From the NCBI RefSeq assembly GCF_001439815.1, contig NZ_JYLM01000017.1:1-64000 (forward strand): a stretch of DNA of 64,000 nt, read 5' to 3'. A program made the position numbers and the translations under genes. The stretch is from Pseudomonas orientalis. Lineage in GTDB: Bacteria > Pseudomonadota > Gammaproteobacteria > Pseudomonadales > Pseudomonadaceae. This document shows positions 8,598 through 17,396 of the stretch, piece after piece. Position 1 is the stretch's first letter, and each line of letters starts with the position of its first letter. Under the pieces are notes generated by a model that saw nothing but the letters and a program-made list of their open reading frames with translations, ran no database searches and was not told where the DNA came from.

Positions 8598-9701
8598 TCA
8601 ACTGCGCCGAACATCACGCTCACGCAAGTATTCCACCACCGCCCCTTGCTCCCCGGCGAACTCGATCCGCGCGCCTTTCTTTTCACGCTGAAACGCATAC
8701 ATCGGGTCGTAATACTCGCGCAGCAAGCCTTCGATCCACACGCGGTGCAGGTCCACTGCTCCGCTGCGGGTCTGTTCCGCCAGGGCGTCCTGCAAAATCG
8801 CCTGCAGCCGCTGGAAGCGCTCGCCGCCCAGGCGCTTATGGATATTGGCCAGGCTCTGGGTCAGACGTTCGGCAAACAAGGCTTGGCCATTCTCACCAAA
8901 TACCGCAATGAACTCGGCGCACAGGTCGACCACGTAGTCCTTCAGGATGCGCTCGACACGCCCCTCGACGCTGTCCTCCAGCCACACCATCGGGAACGCC
9001 TGCATACCTTTGTGCAGCGGCAGCGGCAGCGCGCAGCTGCCGATCATGCGGCTCTCGTCCTCGACCACAAACTGTTCGATGCCCGCCGCGCGCTTCTTTA
9101 GCAGGTCGACCGCGAGACGGTTCTCGAAGTCGATCGTGGACGGCTGCGCCGTGGCGCGCTTGCCGAAGCTGGAGCCGCGATGATTGGCGTGCCCCTCAAG
9201 GTCCAGGGCGTTACGCAACTGCCCCAGCACTTCGGTCTTGCCGGTGCCGGTCATGCCGCCGAGCAAGACGAAATCACAGTCGGCAGTGGCCTGCTCAAGC
9301 GTGTCCAGCAGAAAGGTGCGCATGGCCTTGTAGCCACCACCGACACGCGGATATTCGATACCCGCTTCGATTTTCAACCATTGCTGCACAATCTGCGAGC
9401 GCAGCCCGCCGCGAAAGCAGTACAGGTAACCCTCCGGATTAGCCTGGGCAAACTGCGCCCACTGCTCGATACGTTCAGCCTTGATCGCGCCGGACACCAG
9501 CTGATGGCCCAGCACGATTGCAGCTTGCTGGCCCTGCTGCTTGTAGCACGTGCCCACCCGCTGGCGCTCGTCGTCAGTCATCAACGGCAGGTTGACCACG
9601 CCAGGAAACGCGCCCTTGGTGAATTCGACCGGCGCGCGGGTATCCATCATCGGCCGGTCGTTGAGGAAGATGTCGCGGTAATCGGTGATGTCAGTCGCCA
9701 T
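8598..9701 (-). CDS. selU: tRNA 2-selenouridine synthase
   Basis: SelU (MnmH) replaces the sulfur of 2-thiouridine at tRNA position 34 with selenium from selenophosphate, through a geranylated intermediate. The 367 residues show an N-terminal rhodanese domain with the catalytic cysteine in YLYCFRGGLRSQ (Cys95) and a P-loop domain with GGMTGTGKTE. The ATG at 9701 overlaps the selD stop by one base (TGATG), so SelD, which makes the selenium donor, and SelU are translationally coupled. A TTG three bases upstream was not chosen. Confidence 0.95.
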   Translation of the reverse strand: MATDITDYRDIFLNDRPMMDTRAPVEFTKGAFPGVVNLPLMTDDERQRVGTCYKQQGQQAAIVLGHQLVSGAIKAERIEQWAQFAQANPEGYLYCFRGGLRSQIVQQWLKIEAGIEYPRVGGGYKAMRTFLLDTLEQATADCDFVLLGGMTGTGKTEVLGQLRNALDLEGHANHRGSSFGKRATAQPSTIDFENRLAVDLLKKRAAGIEQFVVEDESRMIGSCALPLPLHKGMQAFPMVWLEDSVEGRVERILKDYVVDLCAEFIAVFGENGQALFAERLTQSLANIHKRLGGERFQRLQAILQDALAEQTRSGAVDLHRVWIEGLLREYYDPMYAFQREKKGARIEFAGEQGAVVEYLRERDVRRS

Positions 9702-10735
9702 CAAACCACCTCTACCGCGTGGGTCTGTCGCTCAAGCAGTTCGCCGATTGGTTCGAGGACCAGGCCCAGTTCAGCGGCCACTGCGTGAAACTCGGCGTCG
9801 CCTTCGGGGGTGACGGCAATCAGCAGGCCACCGCTGGTTTGCGGATCACACAGCACGCGCTTGTGCAGCTCCTGTACACGCCCAAGCTTGCCGGCGTAGC
9901 TGTCAAAGTTGCGCAAGGTGCCACCGGGTACACAGCCCAGGTCCAGGTAGTACTCGACGCCAGGCAAGCGTGGGACTTTTGCATATTCGATGCGGGCCGT
10001 GAGGCCACTGCCGTCGGCCATTTCCACCAGGTGCCCGAGCAGGCCGAAACCGGTGACATCGGTCATCGCCGCGACACCGGCCAATTTGCCGAAGCGGCTG
10101 CCCGGCTTGTTCAGCGTGCACATCCAGTCGCGGGCCAGGCCGATATCCGCTTCGCGCAACTTGCCCTTCTTTTCCGCAGTGGTGAGGATGCCGATGCCCA
10201 AGGGCTTGGTCAGGTACAGCTTGCAACCGGCGGTGGCGGTGTCGTTACGTTTCATATGGCGCTTTTGCACGATGCCGGTCACCGCCAGGCCGAAGATCGG
10301 CTCCGGCGCGTCGATGGAGTGCCCGCCCGCCAGCGGGATGCCGGCGGCGTCGCACACCGAACGGCCGCCACGAATGACTTCCCGGGCAACTTCCGGCGCC
10401 AGCACATTCACCGGCCAGCCAAGAATGGCGATGGCCATCAACGGGTCGCCACCCATGGCGTAGATGTCGCTGATGGCATTGGTGGCGGCAATGCGGCCGA
10501 AGTCGAAGGGGTCGTCGACGATCGGCATGAAGAAATCGGTGGTGGAGACCACGCCGCGCTCCTCGTCGATGGCGTACACCGCCGCATCATCGCGCGAGGC
10601 ATTGCCCACCCACAGGTTGGGGTCGAGGTTCTGTGCGCCGCTGCCGGCAAGGATCACTTCCAGGACCTGGGGCGAAATCTTGCAGCCGCAACCCGCACCG
10701 TGGCTGTACTGGGTAAGGCGAATCGGCTCGTTCAT
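9701..10735 (-). CDS. selD: selenide, water dikinase (selenophosphate synthetase)
   Basis: SelD makes selenophosphate from selenide and ATP. The 344-residue protein has the catalytic pair in GAGCGCK (Cys16, Lys19), so a cysteine and not selenocysteine form, and the glycine-rich ATP-binding loops of the AIR-synthase fold. It is the first gene of the selD-selU operon. No selA or selB is in the window, so from this segment alone the selenium use that can be shown is tRNA modification. Confidence 0.96.
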   Translation of the reverse strand: MNEPIRLTQYSHGAGCGCKISPQVLEVILAGSGAQNLDPNLWVGNASRDDAAVYAIDEERGVVSTTDFFMPIVDDPFDFGRIAATNAISDIYAMGGDPLMAIAILGWPVNVLAPEVAREVIRGGRSVCDAAGIPLAGGHSIDAPEPIFGLAVTGIVQKRHMKRNDTATAGCKLYLTKPLGIGILTTAEKKGKLREADIGLARDWMCTLNKPGSRFGKLAGVAAMTDVTGFGLLGHLVEMADGSGLTARIEYAKVPRLPGVEYYLDLGCVPGGTLRNFDSYAGKLGRVQELHKRVLCDPQTSGGLLIAVTPEGDAEFHAVAAELGLVLEPIGELLERQTHAVEVV

Positions 10736-10779
10736 GGGGGGACCTCAAGCTATCAAGTGGGCCGATTCTAGCAGACAGC

Positions 10780-10816
10780 AAAAGGCCGGCTGGGCTCATA
10801 TGAGCGCAGCCGGCCT
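10780..10816 (-). terminator. rho-independent terminator after terC
   Basis: Read on the minus strand, a 10-bp perfect stem (CAGCCGGCCT/AGGCCGGCTG) is followed by TTTT. It lies 14 bases beyond the terC stop, between terC and selD. Confidence 0.8.
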
Positions 10817-10830
10817 GTTTGTGTCAGCGG

Positions 10831-11580
10831 TTACTGGCGGGCAGCGAGCAAACGCTTGTGGCGATTACGCCGTGCAATGTTCAGGCACTCGATGGCCGCC
10901 GAGAAGGCCATCGCCGCATACACGTAGCCTTTTGGCACATGGGCGCCGAAGCCTTCGGCGATCAGCGTCATGCCGATCATGATCAAGAAACCCAGGGCCA
11001 GCATCACCACAGTCGGGTTGTCGTTGATGAACTTGGCCAAGGGTTCGGCCGCCACCAGCATCACGATGACCGAGGTCACCACGGCAATGATCATGATCGG
11101 CAAGTGTTCGGTCATGCCCACGGCCGTGATGATGCTGTCGATGGAGAACACCAGGTCGAGCAGCAGGATCTGTCCGATGGCCGCGGCAAAACCGATGGCA
11201 ACCGTATTGCCGACGCTGGCTTTTTCTTCGGGCTCCGGGTCCATGCTGTGATGGATCTCGGTGGTTGCCTTCCACACCAGGAACAAACCACCGGCGATCA
11301 GGATCATGTCCTTCCACGAAAAGGCCTGGCCGAACACTTCGAACACCGGTGCCGTCAGTTGCACGATAAAGGCGATGGTACTCAGCAGGCCCAGGCGCAA
11401 TATCAGCGCCATGCTGATGCCAATGCGCCGCGCCTTGGCCCGGTGCTGCTCAGGCAGCTTGTTGGTAAGGATCGAGATGAAGATCAGGTTATCGATGCCC
11501 AGCACGATTTCCATGACGATCAAGGTGGCCAGTGCGACCCAGGCGGTGGGGCTGGCGGCCAGTTGTAAAAGATAATCCAT
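10831..11580 (-). CDS. TerC/Alx-family membrane protein
   Basis: This 249-residue protein has about seven membrane helices with the two TerC acidic signatures: EIVLGIDNLIFISI near residue 25 and DLVFSIDSIITAVGMT near residue 140. Aspartates in these helices are thought to handle metal ions, and relatives (Alx, YkoY) export manganese. It follows the small lipoprotein gene by 28 bases on the same strand and is probably co-transcribed with it. The short upstream spacing leaves no room for a yybP-ykoY riboswitch of its own. The exact ion is not shown by the sequence. Confidence 0.9.
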   Translation of the reverse strand: MDYLLQLAASPTAWVALATLIVMEIVLGIDNLIFISILTNKLPEQHRAKARRIGISMALILRLGLLSTIAFIVQLTAPVFEVFGQAFSWKDMILIAGGLFLVWKATTEIHHSMDPEPEEKASVGNTVAIGFAAAIGQILLLDLVFSIDSIITAVGMTEHLPIMIIAVVTSVIVMLVAAEPLAKFINDNPTVVMLALGFLIMIGMTLIAEGFGAHVPKGYVYAAMAFSAAIECLNIARRNRHKRLLAARQ

Positions 11581-11608
11581 AGGTCAGTCCTGACGTTGTG
11601 CTGGGAAA

Positions 11609-11860
11609 TTAGGTTTCTTGGGTGTTCGATTCAGCGTCTTCTTTTTCCTGATCATCCTTTTTCTGCGGGCTGATCAAGCCTTGGGTCGCTTCACTCAATG
11701 CCTGTTGGGCGGCCTTCTGGGTGTCATCGATGGCTTGCTTGGCCGATTCGGTGGCCTTGCCCAGCACCTGCTGAGTGCTCTTTTCGACCTGATCACAACC
11801 GCTGATCACCACCAATGAAAGCGCAAGCAGCGACACCGCGCCCAGGGAATTGAGTTTCAT
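11609..11860 (-). CDS. small outer-surface lipoprotein, coiled-coil
   Basis: This 83-residue protein has a lipoprotein signal (LALSLVVISGC). After the cysteine, a heptad-rich helical stretch (residues about 25-65, rich in A, Q, K and T) is followed by a charged tail with KKDDQEKED. I start it at the ATG at 11860, which has GAGGAATACATC before it, rather than at the longer open frame to 11992. No named family is recognised. It precedes terC in the same direction. The role could be envelope structural or stress-related; this is inference. Confidence 0.82.
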   Translation of the reverse strand: MKLNSLGAVSLLALSLVVISGCDQVEKSTQQVLGKATESAKQAIDDTQKAAQQALSEATQGLISPQKKDDQEKEDAESNTQET

Positions 11861-11965
11861 GATGTATTCCTCGTTAGAACCATTGGGGCCAAATAGTGGC
11901 CTTGCGATAACGAGGCATTCTATGCAGATGGACAGTTCAGGAAAATTCGTATTTTTCTCACGTAT

Positions 11966-11984
11966 ACTTCGTTTTTTACGAAGT
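11966..11984. promoter_or_regulatory. perfect palindrome upstream of nhaR
   Basis: ACTTCGT and ACGAAGT form a 7-bp inverted repeat around a TTTTT spacer, 10 bases before the nhaR ATG and inside the divergent nhaR/lipoprotein intergenic region. LysR-type regulators often bind such dyads in their own promoter; an RNA hairpin over the ribosome site is the alternative. Confidence 0.45.
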
Positions 11985-11994
11985 GTAGACAACG

Positions 11995-12897
11995 ATGCTC
12001 AATTATCGACAGTTACATTACTTCTGGGTGGTGGCGAAAACGGGCAGCATCGTGCGCGCCTGCGAACAACTGAATCTCACGCCACAGACCATCAGCGGGC
12101 AGATCAGTCTGTTGGAACAGACCTTTGGCATCGCCCTGTTTCAGCGGGCAGGACGCCAGCTGGAGTTGACCGAAGCCGGGCGCCAGGCCCTGCCCTACGC
12201 CGAGCAGATGTTCCAGACCGGCAATGAATTGGAGGCGATGCTGCGCGCGCAACCCAATGAGCAGCAGATTGTGTTTCGCGTCGGGGTGGCGGATGTGGTG
12301 CCCAAGTCCATTGTGTACCGCCTGATTGCTCCGACCATGGAGCTGAGCGAACCGATCCGCATCACCTGCCGTGAAGACAAACTCGAACGGTTATTGGCCG
12401 ACCTGGCGATCCAGCGCCTGGACCTGGTGATTTCCGACAGCCCGATGCCGACTCATCTGGACATCAAGGGCTACAGCCAGAAGCTGGGGGAATGTGGCAT
12501 CAGCTTTTTTGCCACCCACGCATTGGCCGAGCAGCATGGCGGCGCGTTCCCCGAGTGTTTGCACGGCGCACCATTGTTGATTCCCGGCGCCGAAACCGTG
12601 GTGCGCAGCCGTTTGCAGCGCTGGTTTGCCGATCAGCAGATTCAGCCCAGGATCATCGGCGAGTTCGACGACAGCGCCTTGATGCAGGCATTCGGCCAAT
12701 CCGGCAGCGGCATCTTTATCGCCCCCAGCGTGATCGCCGACGAGGTGGTGCGCCAGTACGGTGTGGCGCTGATCGGCCAGACCGACGCGGTAACCGAGTC
12801 GTTCTACGCCATTTCGGTGGAGCGCAAGGTCAAGCACCCCGGCATCGTGGCGATTACCGAAGGTGCCCGACGCGAGCTGTTTACCGCCCTACCCTGA
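11995..12897 (+). CDS. nhaR: NhaR-type LysR transcriptional regulator
   Basis: The 300 residues begin with a LysR winged helix (LNYRQLHYFWVVAKTGSIVRACEQLNLTPQTISGQI), with the PQTISGQI recognition-helix pattern typical of NhaR. The effector domain keeps VGVADVVPKSIVYRL, DLVISDSPM, LGECGISFF and GEFDDSALMQAFG, all shared with E. coli NhaR. Known: NhaR activates the sodium/proton antiporter gene nhaA in response to sodium. No nhaA is adjacent here; the neighbour sstT is a sodium symporter, so a link is possible but unproven. The ATG is preceded by a palindrome. Confidence 0.9.
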   Translation: MLNYRQLHYFWVVAKTGSIVRACEQLNLTPQTISGQISLLEQTFGIALFQRAGRQLELTEAGRQALPYAEQMFQTGNELEAMLRAQPNEQQIVFRVGVADVVPKSIVYRLIAPTMELSEPIRITCREDKLERLLADLAIQRLDLVISDSPMPTHLDIKGYSQKLGECGISFFATHALAEQHGGAFPECLHGAPLLIPGAETVVRSRLQRWFADQQIQPRIIGEFDDSALMQAFGQSGSGIFIAPSVIADEVVRQYGVALIGQTDAVTESFYAISVERKVKHPGIVAITEGARRELFTALP

Positions 12898-13057
12898 CAC
12901 GAGGTGGGAGCGGTTTGGCCAAATCCGACGGCACCGGTGACGCAATGACGCAGCAAACGGGACTCGTCCTACAGCATGCTAGACTTCGCGCCTGCTCCCT
13001 ACAGTACTTTCTCCCTGCGATGCTGTGCCCTACTAAAAAAACTAGAGACAACCGTTT

Positions 13058-14278
13058 ATGACTGCTGCCCCTTCCCTGCTGCAACGTTTAATGCGCGTCA
13101 GCCTTGTCACCCAAATCATCATCGGCCTGATCGCCGGTATTCTGCTGGCGCTGTTGCTGCCTGAAGCGGCCAAGGCCACCGGATTTATCGGCAAAGTGTT
13201 CGTCACGGCGCTGAAGGCCGTCGCGCCGATCCTGGTGTTCGTGCTGGTGATGGCGTCCATCGCCAATCATAAACATGGCCAGGAAACCCATATCCGGCCG
13301 ATCCTGTTCCTGTATTTATTGGGTACCTTTGCCGCGGCAGTGGTAGCGGTGGTTGCCAGCATGATGTTCCCGTCGTCCCTGGTCCTGGCGACCCATGACG
13401 CCACCGTGAGCGCCCCCGGCGGTATCGGCGAGGTGCTGCAAAGCCTGCTGCTCAGCGTGGTGGATAACCCGGTCAGCGCGCTGATGAACGCCAACTTCAT
13501 CGGTATCCTGGCCTGGGCCATCGGCATGGGCATTGCCATTCGCCATGCCGGCGAAACCACCCGCACGGTGCTTGACGACCTGTCCAACGGCGTAACGCTG
13601 ATCGTACGCGTAGTGATCCGCTTCGCGCCCCTGGGGATCTTCGGCCTGGTCGCCTCGACCCTGGCCACCTCCGGCTTCGGCGCCCTGCTCGGCTATGCCC
13701 ATCTGCTGGTGGTGCTGATCGGCTGCATGCTGTTCGTGGCGCTAGTGATCAACCCGGCCATCGTGTTCTGGAAACTGCGCCGCAACCCCTACCCATTGGT
13801 GTTGCTGTGCCTGCGCGAAAGCGGTATCACCGCGTTCTTCACCCGCAGCTCGGCGGCGAATATTCCGGTGAACCTGGCGTTGAGCAAACGCCTGGGCCTG
13901 CATGAAGACACGTATTCGGTATCGATCCCGCTCGGTGCCACGATCAACATGGCCGGTGCGGCAATCACCATCACCGTACTGACCCTGGCGGCGGTGCACA
14001 CGCTGGGTATCGCCGTTGACCTGCCCACCGCCGTGCTGCTCAGCGCGGTCGCGGCCATTTGCGCCTGCGGGGCTTCGGGCGTGGCCGGCGGCTCGCTGCT
14101 GCTGATTCCGCTGGCGTGCAGCCTGTTCGGCATTCCGAGCGAGATCGCCATGCAGGTGGTGGCTGTCGGCTTCATCATCGGCGTGCTGCAGGATTCGGCG
14201 GAAACCGCGCTCAACTCGTCTACCGATGTGTTGTTCACCGCGGCGGCGTGTTTGGACAAGGATGCACAGCGGTCTTAA
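13058..14278 (+). CDS. sstT: serine/threonine:sodium symporter SstT
   Basis: This 406-residue member of the dicarboxylate/amino acid:cation symporter family has eight main helices and the two re-entrant segments. It keeps TAFFTRSSAANIPVNLALS (hairpin with the serine-rich tip), the SIPLGATINMAGAAI motif and CGASGVAGGSLLLIPL. Length and motifs match E. coli SstT, which imports serine and threonine with sodium. It stands alone after nhaR, with a 160-base gap, and ends at a strong bidirectional terminator. Confidence 0.94.
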   Translation: MTAAPSLLQRLMRVSLVTQIIIGLIAGILLALLLPEAAKATGFIGKVFVTALKAVAPILVFVLVMASIANHKHGQETHIRPILFLYLLGTFAAAVVAVVASMMFPSSLVLATHDATVSAPGGIGEVLQSLLLSVVDNPVSALMNANFIGILAWAIGMGIAIRHAGETTRTVLDDLSNGVTLIVRVVIRFAPLGIFGLVASTLATSGFGALLGYAHLLVVLIGCMLFVALVINPAIVFWKLRRNPYPLVLLCLRESGITAFFTRSSAANIPVNLALSKRLGLHEDTYSVSIPLGATINMAGAAITITVLTLAAVHTLGIAVDLPTAVLLSAVAAICACGASGVAGGSLLLIPLACSLFGIPSEIAMQVVAVGFIIGVLQDSAETALNSSTDVLFTAAACLDKDAQRS

Positions 14279-14286
14279 CCGTCAGC

Positions 14287-14337
14287 CACAAAAAAGCCCG
14301 GGACCGTTCGTTGAAGAACGCTCCCGGGCTTTTTTGT
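14287..14337. terminator. bidirectional rho-independent terminator
   Basis: A 17-bp perfect stem whose GC core is GCCCGGGA/TCCCGGGC, with A-run and T-run on its two sides, lies between the convergent sstT and DUF1993 genes. It can end transcription from both strands. Confidence 0.93.
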
Positions 14338-14343
14338 GGGGGT

Positions 14344-14853
14344 TTAGAAAGCGCCCATGTAATCACGCTTGCCCACTTCCACGCCGTTGTGACGCAACAA
14401 GGCGTAAGCGGTGGTGACGTGGAAGAAGAACTGCGGCAGGCCGTAGGTCAGCAGGTAGGACTGGCCGCTGAAGCGCTTCTCTTTCGGGGTGCCTGGGCGG
14501 GTGACGATCTCAATGCCTTCCTTGCCGTCGATCTGCTCGGGCTTGATGGTGTCGACAAAGGCCAGCACCTTGGCGATCAGCGCTTGCAGGTCGGCGAAGG
14601 TGACTTCGCTGTCTTCGTACTTGGGCACTTCAATTTCGGCAAGGCGTGCACTGACACCTTTGGCAAAGTCGACGGCGATCTGTACCTGGCGCACCAGCTG
14701 GAACATGTCCGGGAACAGGCGCGCCTGCAGCAAGGCGTTCGGCTCGATGTTCTTGGCGCTGGCGTGGGCTTCGGCTTTGTTCAGCACATCGCTCAGGGCG
14801 TTGAGCATTTGCTTGAAGACTGGGATGGAAGCGGCATACAGGGAAATAGTCAT
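14344..14853 (-). CDS. DUF1993 family protein
   Basis: This 169-residue soluble helical protein matches the DUF1993 family over its whole length (MTISLYAASIPVFKQML at the start and YGLPQFFFHVTTAYALLRHNGVEVGKRDYMG at the end). The family is related in fold to DinB-like four-helix bundles. Its biochemical function is unknown. It is monocistronic, sharing a terminator with sstT and diverging from the yceH-like gene. Confidence 0.9.
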   Translation of the reverse strand: MTISLYAASIPVFKQMLNALSDVLNKAEAHASAKNIEPNALLQARLFPDMFQLVRQVQIAVDFAKGVSARLAEIEVPKYEDSEVTFADLQALIAKVLAFVDTIKPEQIDGKEGIEIVTRPGTPKEKRFSGQSYLLTYGLPQFFFHVTTAYALLRHNGVEVGKRDYMGAF

Positions 14854-14968
14854 GTCAGTCTCACGGTAATGGCAGGGTTGGAACCAGCGGCGATTATAGC
14901 CCTGCCTGCCGCTTGTCTTTTATTTTTTCCGGCTTAGGCTAGTGGATTCACTGCATAGGGAACGCGCG

Positions 14969-15619
14969 ATGACCGCCGAGCACGACACCGACACTCTTGA
15001 GCCGCGCCTGAACAGCACGGAAATCCGCGTCCTGGGCTGCCTGATCGAGAAACAGGCGACCAACCCTGAGACCTACCCCCTGACCCTTAACGCCCTGGTG
15101 CTGGCCTGTAACCAGAAGACCAGCCGCGAACCGGTGACCAACCTCAGCCAGGGCCAGGTTGGCCAGAGCTTGCGCGCACTGGAAGGCCAGGGCTATACCC
15201 GGCTGGTCATGGGCAGCCGCGCCGACCGTTGGGAACACCGCGTCGACAAGGCACTGGAACTGGTGCCGGCGCAGGTTATCCTGATCGGGCTGCTGTTCCT
15301 GCGCGGGCCGCAGACGGTCAACGAGCTGCTGACCCGCAGCGGGCGTATGCATGACTTTGAGGACGCCGAGCAAGTGGTGCATCAGCTCGAACGCCTGATT
15401 GCCCGGGGCCTGGCGGTGTTGGTGCCGCGCCAGACCGGGCAGCGCGAGGATCGGTACACCCATGCGCTGGGCGACCCGGCGGATATCGAAGCGATTATTG
15501 CCGCGCGCGGGAACCCGGTGGAGCGTGGCGGCGCGGCCGTCGGCGCCGAGCGCATTGAAGAGCTGGAAGCGCGGATTGCGGCGCTGGAAGAACGCCTGAC
15601 ACAGTTGGAGCAGGCCTGA
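14969..15619 (+). CDS. YceH/DUF480 family protein
   Basis: This 216-residue protein has two winged-helix-like halves with the DUF480 signature LNSTEIRVLGCLIEKQATNPETYPLTLNAL, then LLFLRGPQTVNELLTRSGR. A C-terminal coiled coil (residues about 190-216, ELEARIAALEERLTQLEQA) suggests self-association. I chose the ATG at 14969, preceded by GGGA; an upstream GTG at 14942 is in frame. The winged-helix layout suggests DNA or protein binding, but the role is not established. Confidence 0.92.
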   Translation: MTAEHDTDTLEPRLNSTEIRVLGCLIEKQATNPETYPLTLNALVLACNQKTSREPVTNLSQGQVGQSLRALEGQGYTRLVMGSRADRWEHRVDKALELVPAQVILIGLLFLRGPQTVNELLTRSGRMHDFEDAEQVVHQLERLIARGLAVLVPRQTGQREDRYTHALGDPADIEAIIAARGNPVERGGAAVGAERIEELEARIAALEERLTQLEQA

Positions 15620-15669
15620 CGAGATTCAACCTTGCGCTAATGCCAGTCAGTTAAGCGTACACCACCGTC

Positions 15670-15783
15670 TGTAGGAGCGAGGGGGGCGCCTAGCTCTTGC
15701 TCGCGAAAAACGTCAACGATAACGCGTGTTTTCTGAATGAACGCAGTGCCTGTGAGTTTTTCGCGAGCAAGCTCGCTCCTACA
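15670..15783. repeat. REPIN copy 2, left arm interrupted by 14 bases
   Basis: This is the same REP doublet as at 8461, but the left REP reads GAGCGAG, then GGGGGCGCCTAGCT, then CTTGCTCGCG, so 14 extra bases split the core. The right arm is intact. It lies between the convergent yceH-like and shikimate dehydrogenase-like genes. Confidence 0.88.
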
Positions 15784-15788
15784 GGGCG

Positions 15789-16607
15789 TCAGCTCCGGGC
15801 GAAGGCAACCGCCGCCTGGAACTGCTCCTGCGTAGGGCGCACGCCGGTATAAAGTACAAACTGCTCCAGCGCCTGGATTGCAATCACTTCAAGCCCGGTA
15901 ATCACCCGCTTGCCCTTGGCACGTGCACGCACAATCAAGGGTGTTTCAGCGGGGATCGCGACCACGTCGAACACCGTCTCGGCGTTATCCACGGCATCAG
16001 CCTCAAACGCCAGTTGATCCGCTTCCGCCCCGCCAGTCATGCCAATCGGTGTCACATTCACCAGCATCTGCGGGCGCAACTCGCCCAGCTCAGCCTGCCA
16101 TGCATACCCCAGATTCTGCGCCAGCGCCCTGCCCGCCACTTCATTGCGCGCCACGATCACACCCTTGGCGTAACCGCCATCGCGCAAGGCACTGGCCACG
16201 GCCTTGGCCATGCCGCCGCTGCCGCGCAGGGCGAAGCTTGCGTCTTGCGGCACCTGATGCTTTTTCAGCAGTTGCTCGACGGCGATGTAATCGGTGTTGT
16301 AAGCCTTGAGACGGCCGTCGGTGTTGACGATGGTGTTGAGCGAATCGATGGCTTGAACCGAATCGTCAAGTTCGTCCACTAAAGCGATGGCAGCTTCCTT
16401 GAACGGCATGGACACGCCACAGCCGCGAATGCCCAGCGCCCGGATGCCACCGATCGCGCCGGGCAAGTCCTGGCTGCTGAAGGCTTTATAGTAGAAATTC
16501 AGACCCAACTGCTCATACAGATGGTTATGGAAACGCAGGCCGAAATTCCCGGGACGCGCCGACAGTGACATGCACAGCTGGGTGTCCTTGTTGGGGTGCA
16601 TCTGCAT
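15789..16607 (-). CDS. shikimate dehydrogenase-like protein (SdhL type)
   Basis: The 272 residues have the two-domain shikimate dehydrogenase layout: a catalytic half with GCGVSMPFKEAAI and the Lys/Asp pair region, NTDYIAVEQLL, and a Rossmann half with ALRGSGGMAKAVASAL. It resembles the SdhL paralogues (as in Haemophilus HI0607), which reduce shikimate poorly, rather than housekeeping AroE. The ATG at 16607 has AAGGAG five bases upstream. It stands alone, flanked by a REPIN. The true substrate is uncertain. Confidence 0.88.
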   Translation of the reverse strand: MQMHPNKDTQLCMSLSARPGNFGLRFHNHLYEQLGLNFYYKAFSSQDLPGAIGGIRALGIRGCGVSMPFKEAAIALVDELDDSVQAIDSLNTIVNTDGRLKAYNTDYIAVEQLLKKHQVPQDASFALRGSGGMAKAVASALRDGGYAKGVIVARNEVAGRALAQNLGYAWQAELGELRPQMLVNVTPIGMTGGAEADQLAFEADAVDNAETVFDVVAIPAETPLIVRARAKGKRVITGLEVIAIQALEQFVLYTGVRPTQEQFQAAVAFARS

Positions 16608-16769
16608 GGGTAGCTCCTTGAAGTAAGCAAATCGGTACAGACCTTACACAACCTTTACCTATTGGCTGTGCTGTTTTTCAGAAATACGTTGTCTTAAAAG
16701 TATCCCCGCGACAATCCTTGAGTCTATTGATTGCAGACCACAAGCGCAGGGGCTAACCGAGGAATGACC

Positions 16770-17150
16770 ATGATGCGTAAAGTCCCCAGGATCGCCTTGC
16801 TTATTGGCGCACTCGCTATGGCAGGCCAAGCTTCGGCCCACGGTGGTGGGTGGGGCGGCCCGGCCGTGTTGGGTGCGCTTGTCGGTGCAGCTGTCGTTGG
16901 CTCCGTGGTTGCCAGCCAGCCTCGTGAGGTCTATGTACAGCAACCGGTGTACGTGCAGCCGCAGCCGGTCTATGCCGCTCCGCCGCCGGTCTACTACGCA
17001 CCGCCACCACCGGTGTATGTGCAGCAACAGGTTTATTACCGTCCGGCGCCGGTCTATTACGGCCCGCCACGGGGTTATGGCTACTATGGCCCGCCACGGG
17101 GTTATGGCTACTATGGCCCGCCCCATGGCTACTACCGCCACGGCTGGTAA
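16770..17150 (+). CDS. exported proline/tyrosine-rich repeat protein
   Basis: The 126-residue protein has a Sec signal peptide ending in QASA, a glycine-rich hydrophobic segment (GGPAVLGALVGAAVVGSVVA), then a low-complexity tail of PVYVQ, PPPVYY and GPPRGYGYY repeats. The GPPRGYGYY unit is a near-perfect 27-base tandem repeat at 17069-17120. GAGGA lies six bases before the ATG at 16770; ATGs at 16764 and 16773 are alternatives. Such tails are common in pseudomonad surface proteins of unknown role. A strong terminator follows. Confidence 0.82.
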   Translation: MMRKVPRIALLIGALAMAGQASAHGGGWGGPAVLGALVGAAVVGSVVASQPREVYVQQPVYVQPQPVYAAPPPVYYAPPPPVYVQQQVYYRPAPVYYGPPRGYGYYGPPRGYGYYGPPHGYYRHGW

Positions 17151-17170
17151 CCGTCCATCGGTGCATACAC

Positions 17171-17200
17171 AGGCCTCGCCCACACGCGAGGCCTTTTTTT
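17171..17200 (+). terminator. rho-independent terminator
   Basis: A perfect 8-bp stem AGGCCTCG/CGAGGCCT with an 8-base loop is followed by seven T residues in all, 20 bases after the stop of the proline/tyrosine-rich protein gene. Confidence 0.93.
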
Positions 17201-17283
17201 GCCCGCAAAGTCTGGATTTATTCGGCCAAGGTCGTTGTGAGGACAATGCTTGAGCGCCGATCCCACATCATCAGGTTGGGATC

Positions 17284-17313
17284 GCCTCTTGATCGACTGC
17301 CTCTTGATCGACT
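17284..17313. repeat. 15-bp perfect tandem duplication
   Basis: GCCTCTTGATCGACT occurs twice in direct succession. It lies about 84 bases before the start of a small gene. It looks like a recent slippage duplication; no function is evident. Confidence 0.7.
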
Positions 17314-17396
17314 GATAGGAACGCTGTCATGTTTGTGTCACCCAGCCATCTCACTATCGATTATGTCCACTCAATAACAATTAAGGACGATTGACC

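Noticed and set aside
11581..11608. yybP-ykoY manganese riboswitch before terC
   Set aside because: Only 28 bases separate terC from the preceding lipoprotein gene, too short for that riboswitch.
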